Assembly (NCBI GenBank): GCA_050084985.1
Contig: JBITNC010000001.1
Location: 139,376,001 to 139,440,000, forward strand
Source: Nageia nagi
Taxonomy: Eukaryota > Pinophyta
DNA length: 64,000 nucleotides
Reading direction: 5' to 3'
Below, piece by piece: positions 59,137-64,000 of this stretch. The notes under the pieces are model-generated. The model was given only the letters and a program-made list of their open reading frames with translations. It searched no databases and had not been told where the DNA came from. The translations under genes were made by a program, and so were the position numbers. The first letter of the stretch is position 1. Each line of letters starts with the position of its first letter.

Positions 59137-59649
59137 GTAAGGTGATTACCTTCTCATTAGTCTAGGGTAAGGAGGTTATAGTTATATTATAATGAATTAT
59201 TTATTCCCTTAGGGCTTCACTTAAAGATATGCTTTCAAAGGAATATGAAATGTAAGTAAGGTTACAACATTTATAATAATTATATAAGAAGAGGCTTCAT
59301 ACATTGCAACACCCTAAAATATATTATAACAGGATAAATATGATATAGAGTAAGAAAATTCAACCAAGAGGGTTTCAAATTGAAGATTCTTGTTCCTATA
59401 TAAAAATAGGAAAATGATAAATAAAAGAAACTTTTTTGAAGTAAACTTTAGTCTTAATTTGGTTTCCCCTTATATCATCACCAAAATATTTACCTTTAGG
59501 GAATATAACTTAGTAACAATGCAAATAACGATCTTTCCAAATAAATAAATATCATGTATCTTAAGATGTATTATACTTAAACAAACTAACATAATAAATG
59601 TAATTCATAAATTTATATGTTAAAATATGTTCTTTCTACATATCCTAAT

Positions 59650-60565
59650 ATGCGGGGTAGAAATCCTTTATAACACGTGTATCCATGGGATTCTTAAAAA
59701 ATTCTATATTTTTAAAATTTACAAATCTCTTTTAATTTACTAAACCCCTTATTTAAACCCATATTTTTAAAATTTACAAATCTCTTTTTATTTAATAAAC
59801 CCCTTATTTAAACTCCTATATAATAAATAATAACCTTTTTTTAAATCATACCATTTTATAAAAAAAACTTGAATCAATTTTTAATACCCCTTAGTAGTTT
59901 TATCCCTTGATATTGTCACTTTGAATTATAGCAATCTAAAACTTTGTTAATTAAAAGTATTGTCTCTCATTATTTAAAGTCACCTAAAATAATGAATCTT
60001 GATATGGAGTGAAAAGTACTTATTTGAAAAATTATTGTGTAAAATAATACCTCTTGAGATTGAAAATAAATGGCAATATCAAAAATCACTTGATATATGT
60101 ATACTACAAGACAACATGAAATTTGTCATACCCACGCACGAAGGGAAGTAGAGTAAAGAAGAGGGTGAGGGAGTGTTGATAGGTTTTTGACATATGTACA
60201 TGGTATGTAACTAATTATATTCACTGGATAGCCTTTTCCTAAAATATATAGCTAATAGACATTAAAAATAACTTTGATCCTTTTAAATAGAGAATTTTAT
60301 GATCAATTTTATAATAAATGGAAAATCTTCAAACTTGGGCTCTTAATGTAGATGTTGAAAACTCTAAGGATGTGGAATTATAAAAGAAAATTTAATAAAA
60401 TACTAATGAATTCTAATGTAAATAAAATATATTGTATAAATTTTAAACACTCCTACCCCATTCCCCTATAAAATACTTGACAATATATTGATAATTGAAC
60501 TTTATATTAAAAATACCCAATGCTAGGATTGACATGCTATTTACAATTTGTTAATAATGACCTTA
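59650..60565. other. unassigned ~0.9 kb insertion in block U
   Basis: U2 reads directly from CTACATTTCCTTATCATTCC to TATATTTTGGGATTACTTAA, whereas here about 0.9 kb intervenes. It includes a CpG-bearing phrase (CATACCCACGCACGAAGGG near 60130) and a ~57 bp tandem duplication at 59704-59815. No ORF, LTR or clear terminal repeat was found. Confidence 0.5.
59704..59815 (+). repeat. two-copy ~57 bp tandem repeat
   Basis: Adjacent copies, both with ATATTTTTAAAATTTACAAA and AAACCCCTTATTTAAAC blocks, differing at only a few bases. Recent relative to its surroundings. Confidence 0.85.
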
Positions 60566-61156
60566 TATGTCCCCTATGTTTTATTATTGCTTAAATAATT
60601 CATGATAAATATGTATAAAAAAGAATTTAAAAGTGCTTGTAATGATTGAAAATTACATATTTGTTTAACAAAAATGGGTATTTTGAAGATCTAATTTATA
60701 ATTATGACATATCAATGATGCATTATTAATTTTGAAATTTTATTCTAAATTCACTATGATAATGTAATTTCCCCAAATTTGTAAAACGTCCACTTTCTCT
60801 CCTCTTGGAGTGTGACATTCATGGCCAAGGAGGAGAAACCAAAAATAAATTAATTTAGGAGTATTTTATTAATATTTTGCATTTATTTCTATAACCAAGG
60901 CTAAAGAGACCCTTGAGGCACTCACCCTTGGATTTTATTTAATTAATCTGGCTCAATTATTTGTAATTAATGCAATATTAGTCTCTCATAATGGGATGTT
61001 GCATTTATGAGCCATTGATCTTGTAATTTGGCATCTTTAGGCAACCATTGTGGGATGCTGGGCTTCCTGGGTCCCTAGATGATTTAATTTGTCATCCCAA
61101 GACACCAAAAGAGGGATGTTGCACTTTGGGTGATTCCAAGGTATGAGAGATCTTGT

Positions 61157-61164
61157 TATAAAAG
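61157..61164 (+). promoter_or_regulatory. TATA box of gypsy-2 LTR
   Basis: TATAAAAG in GTTATAAAAGGAGATGGG, about 395 bases into the LTR, with a purine-rich context typical of plant LTR promoters. Transcription would start roughly 30 bases downstream. Confidence 0.7.
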
Positions 61165-61309
61165 GAGATGGGATGCATCATTTACAGGCATGCTTGAAGA
61201 TCATCAGAGCTTATCTCTTTCTAGGGGTTAGCAACTAGTGGAGTTGTAGCTTTCTAGCTAGCTTAGTGGGAGAGCTCAAGCCAGTGTGGAGGAGTTCTTA
61301 CCTAAGCTA

Positions 61310-61490
61310 GGATAGTAGCTTGAGCCAATGAGATGGAGTTGTTAGAGTAGCTTGAGCCAGTGAGGTGGAGTTACTAGAATAGTTCGAGCTAGTGTGGTGG
61401 AACTATTCCATTCCTGATCTAGATCCAGCTAGTGGGGCAGATCTAGATCCAGCTAGTGGGGCAGATCTAGATCCAGCTAGTGTGGCCATA
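61310..61490 (+). repeat. two tandem repeat arrays in gypsy-2 R/U5
   Basis: First, about three ~35 bp units with AGCTTGAGCCA(A/G)TGAG and GGAGTT words (61310-61410). Then three 24 bp units, starting at 61416, 61440 and 61464, each containing GATCTAGATCCAGCTAGTGG. Units 1 and 2 are identical. Because they lie downstream of the TATA box they would be part of the transcript leader. Confidence 0.9.
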
Positions 61491-61891
61491 TTCCAAATCT
61501 AGATCTAACCTACCAAATCAGTGTGAGGAGGCATGTCCTAGATCCAGACTAGCCAAATCAATATGAGGAGGCTCATCCAGCATTAGGGAGAAGAGGTTGA
61601 AGAACTTGTAGGGCCAGATCATCCAAATCTACCTTATGAGGGAAAACATCCCCCTTCTTGAGTATTTAGGTATTTTTCCTTAAGTATTGTACTTATCCAT
61701 TTGGGACATCCCAACTCTTAAAGAATAAAATTCATTTCTGGCTCTATTTCTTGTTCAATTTGCAGATCTGATTTGAATTGAGCTAGTTAGAAAAATATAA
61801 AAATATTTATAAATTCTAAGTGGTGATATTTCAACTTAGAATATTACACTTTAACAAAAATCACATTTTATGAGTTTTGGGGATATTACAA

Positions 61892-61903
61892 TGGTATCAG
61901 AGC
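61892..61903 (+). other. gypsy-2 primer-binding site (tRNA-iMet)
   Basis: TGGTATCAGAGC, one base after the LTR end ATTACA. An exact 12-base match to the initiator-Met primer site. Confidence 0.92.
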
Positions 61904-62040
61904 TAGTTTTCCTACCAGCCTGTATTAGCTCATGCTGCTCAAGATCCATAATTACTACTTGAGAGGAAGAAGTGATCCTGATTACCAGTCAAGCTTGGAG
62001 GAGAGAGACATAATAAATCTAGAGGGATTTGAACAGTGGG

Positions 62041-63074
62041 AGGAAGCTAAATAAGGGAACATGGTTGATTCCAACATAGCCATCCTAGATGCATTAAGGA
62101 AGATGATGGAGCAATTACAGATACTCACATCCCAAAGAGGGAACCAGACTCCACCACCCAGCTGGGGGAATAGAAATGGCCAAGGAGAGAGCTCATCTAG
62201 GGCTAGATCTTATTATCAGAAGTTTGTACCTATTCCACCTAAGCCTCTTTTTAGAAAATAGGAAGATCTGGAGGAGATCTATCAGAGACATCAGGAGAGG
62301 CTCGACTAATTATTCAATGAGTACATGGTCAAACTAGTAGAGTATAGAAACATCATATCTTTCCAAGAATTTCATGGACAATTGGAGGGAGGACAAGGAG
62401 GATGCCCACCTATCTTTAAGGAGCCATTATAGAAGATCCAATTGGATAAATTTGATGGAGGTGCAGGGATCTTGGTAAGAGGATGGATTCACTAGCTCCA
62501 AATGTACCTATCTTTCAATTCCATGGCAAAAGATGAGGCCATAAATTTTACCATACTCTCCCTGAAGGGACGAGCCTATGAGTGGTGGCACCATGGATTG
62601 AAAATGTTAGGGCATGACCAGATCTCAACTTTTGATGAATTTTGCCAAAGGTTGCTGGAACATTTTGAAAAGAAGACTAAAGAAAGTTACTTTCATGAGC
62701 TCACCAAGATCCAATAGAAAGGTACAGTTGAAGAATATGTAGATGAGTTTATGAATGTTTCTGTTATGGTTTTAGATCTATCAAAAGTTAGAAGGATGGC
62801 TATATTCATGGAGGGTTTGAATGAAAATATCAAAGCATCTATCAAAGCATTTGAGCTAAATGATCTTGATGAGGCAATCAAAATGGCCATAGTAGTTGAA
62901 TAAACCAGTCTAATATGAGGAAAGAGCAATCAAGGAAGGATGCAACCACCTCGGCAACAAATTATGCCATCAAGTAAAATGAATGGGAGCCAAGGAAGGC
63001 TCACGTCTCCACCAAGGAGAAATGCATGGCCATTGGAGTAGACATAGAGGGATTGAGATATCTCACATTCTAAA
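62041..63074 (+). pseudogene. gypsy-2 gag relic
   Basis: Open pieces 62061-62261 and 62502-62717 flank short stop-containing parts. Residues include MVDSNIAILDALRKMMEQLQ, a Pro/Arg/Ser-rich linker, LDKFDGGAG, and the Retrotrans_gag core AINFTILSLKGRAYEWWHHG and FDEFCQRLLEHFEKK. Then comes GTVEEYVDEFMNVSVMV with MEGLNENIK. In-frame TAG and TAA replace likely Gln, Trp or Lys codons. It would form the capsid if intact. Confidence 0.8.
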
Positions 63075-63647
63075 ATGAGAAGAAGGAAAATGTGCTTTGT
63101 TTGTAGAGGATCATGGGAGCTAGGTCATTGTTGCAATGGGAAGGTGCAACTCAGTTATGTAGAGGTAGTGGAGATGGAGGAACCTAAATCAGATCTATGG
63201 AGCATTTTAGAATTTATGGAAGAGTTTTCCACTCATGACACCTTGGCCACCATTAGTGGAGCACCCCATTGCTCCACATTGCGCATTCAGGGAAGAGCTC
63301 TAGGAGAAGAAGTGACTATTCTTATCAATGGAGGGGCATCTCACAACTTCATTGATGCTTTGTTTACTACCGAGAAAGGAGTAAGGATGGATGTTTTTGA
63401 AGGATTCAATGTAGCCAATGCTAACAGTCAGATCTCATTTTGCAATAAGGTGATTAGACAACTTCCAGTTGACACCAATAATTACTCCATGAGAAGTGAT
63501 TTCTATGTATATCCCATGGCAGGGACTTTGCACATGGTCTTTAGAATTCAATGGCTAAAAAATTTGGGGGAGATTAGGACAAATTATGACACCTTGGAAA
63601 TGAATTTCCTAGCAAATGGAAAGGAGGTCATCATGAGAGGATTGTAG
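63075..63647 (+). pseudogene. gypsy-2 zinc knuckle and aspartic protease
   Basis: A 190-codon open segment without stop. CFVCRGSWELGHCC at 63092 is the nucleocapsid Cys/His block. EEVTILINGGASHNFIDALF at about 63310-63370 is the protease active-site block with the catalytic Asp codon changed to AAT (Asn) at 63327-63329. The C-terminal half (FRIQWLKNLGEIRTNYDTLE) matches the usual W-L-x-x-L-G-x-(I/V)-x-x-(D/N) protease end. Confidence 0.85.
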
Positions 63648-64000
63648 GGTAGCAATAGGGCCACTTCACAAGCCCATTGATTGGAAGTAATAGAAGATCC
63701 AAAGTAGTAACATTGAATCATTCCTCATGTCCCAAATAGAACTACCATGCAAGACATCACCCAGTCCCAAGGTAACATGCCCACATTTGCTCAACCATTA
63801 ACGAATTGGTTAAGAGTGTTCTTTTTTTGGATAATAAGTTGGAGGTTGATTGAAGATTGGAAACAAGTGATAATACTTGCTAGTCAAATTTACTTCTCTT
63901 TGGCATATATGTCCCTATTACAAGTATATTGCTATAAAAGTTTTTAAGACAAATTGTCCATCATCTTGCTTAAAATGAGAAATAGAGGGATTGGAGATTT
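63648..64000 (+). other. gypsy-2 interior, no RT recognised yet
   Basis: Past the protease the expected linker and RT do not appear. The 66-codon ORF at 63747-63947 (RVFFFWIISWRLIEDWKQ) has no family resemblance. Either a second insertion starts here or the linker is long and decayed. Confidence 0.4.

Larger units (their letters stand above)
59137..60762 (+). repeat. third copy of block U, interrupted
   Basis: Resumes block U at the position equivalent to about 40040 in U2 (TCTCATTAGTCTAGGGTAAG against TCTCATTAGTACAGGGTAAG). It runs to ACTATGATAA, where gypsy-2 is inserted. A ~0.9 kb foreign stretch lies inside at about 59650-60565. Confidence 0.7.
60763..61890 (+). repeat. gypsy-2 5' LTR (1128 bp)
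   Basis: Bounded by TGTAAT and ATTACA and by the primer site. U3 holds a TATAAAAG box at 61157-61164. Downstream lies a cluster of tandem repeats (61300-61490). Left flank GATAA is the expected target site; the right copy is outside the window. Confidence 0.85.
60763..64000 (+). mobile_element. Ty3/gypsy element gypsy-2, 5' part
   Basis: The LTR from TGTAATTTCC (60763) to GATATTACA (61890) has matching inverted ends TGTAAT/ATTACA. One base later is a perfect primer site TGGTATCAGAGC (61892-61903). Gag, zinc knuckle and protease follow on the plus strand with few stops, making it the least decayed autonomous element here. The element runs past the right edge; RT and integrase are not reached. 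Confidence 0.85.

Noticed and set aside
1-64000. tRNA, rRNA or organellar DNA insertions
   Set aside because: I looked for cloverleaf-like conserved boxes, rRNA cores and plastid or mitochondrial gene sequences and recognised none; the only tRNA-related words are LTR primer-binding sites.

Overview
The window is nuclear DNA of a plant, probably a seed plant with a large, repeat-choked genome; a gymnosperm is plausible but unproven. Pointers are the plant-type retroelements (Ty1/copia, chromodomain Ty3/gypsy, a DUF4283/zinc-knuckle LINE ORF1), a PPR-DYW gene fragment and a trihelix-like transcription-factor fragment. The sequence is very AT-rich. No clearly intact protein-coding gene is present: almost every recognisable protein carries stops and frameshifts, many at ancestral Trp, Gln or Arg codons, as expected from long-term cytosine deamination of silenced repeats.

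Layout: (1) 1-1.8 kb: a GC-richer edge, T-run-rich DNA and a possible orphan exon. (2) 1.8-6.9 kb: plus-strand copia relic (copia-A) with a 3' LTR only. (3) 7.0-8.3 kb: 5'-truncated LINE ORF2. (4) 9.0-15.6 kb: a ~4.0 kb tandem duplication carrying a LINE ORF1; the second copy has a 1.5 kb internal deletion. (5) 15.6-17.7 kb: minus-strand Ty3/gypsy RNase H relic and an unrecognised minus-strand coding relic. (6) 17.7-37.1 kb: a nested stack. A trihelix-like gene fragment (G1) is hit by a minus-strand copia (copia-B). Copia-B is split by a chromovirus (22.35-28.73 kb, both LTRs present) and then broken in gag by a long-LTR element lacking recognisable coding sequence (29.30-37.08 kb; 3.48 kb 5' LTR, perfect tRNA-iMet primer site). 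The LTRs of this last element contain a captured PPR (E/DYW class) gene fragment. (7) 37.1-39.2 kb: unassigned, with a small coding relic. (8) 39.2-53.8 kb: duplicated blocks of a ~4 kb unit (upstream region U plus trihelix-like gene G: U2-G2, U3-G3, then G4), separated by an unrecognised minus-strand coding relic (44.3-46.2 kb). G3 is the best-preserved copy, with splice sites shared with G2. (9) 53.8-59.1 kb: a second member of the copia-B family (copia-C), inserted at the same point of G4 as copia-B in G1. (10) 59.1-60.8 kb: a third copy of U, itself interrupted. (11) 60.8-64.0 kb: the 5' part of a plus-strand Ty3/gypsy element (gypsy-2) with a 1.13 kb LTR, TATA box, PBS, gag and protease, running off the right edge.

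There is no operon-like cooperation. The content is explained by successive insertion, segmental duplication and decay. The two items that are not ordinary transposon debris are the PPR fragment carried inside an LTR and the locally amplified trihelix-like gene family.
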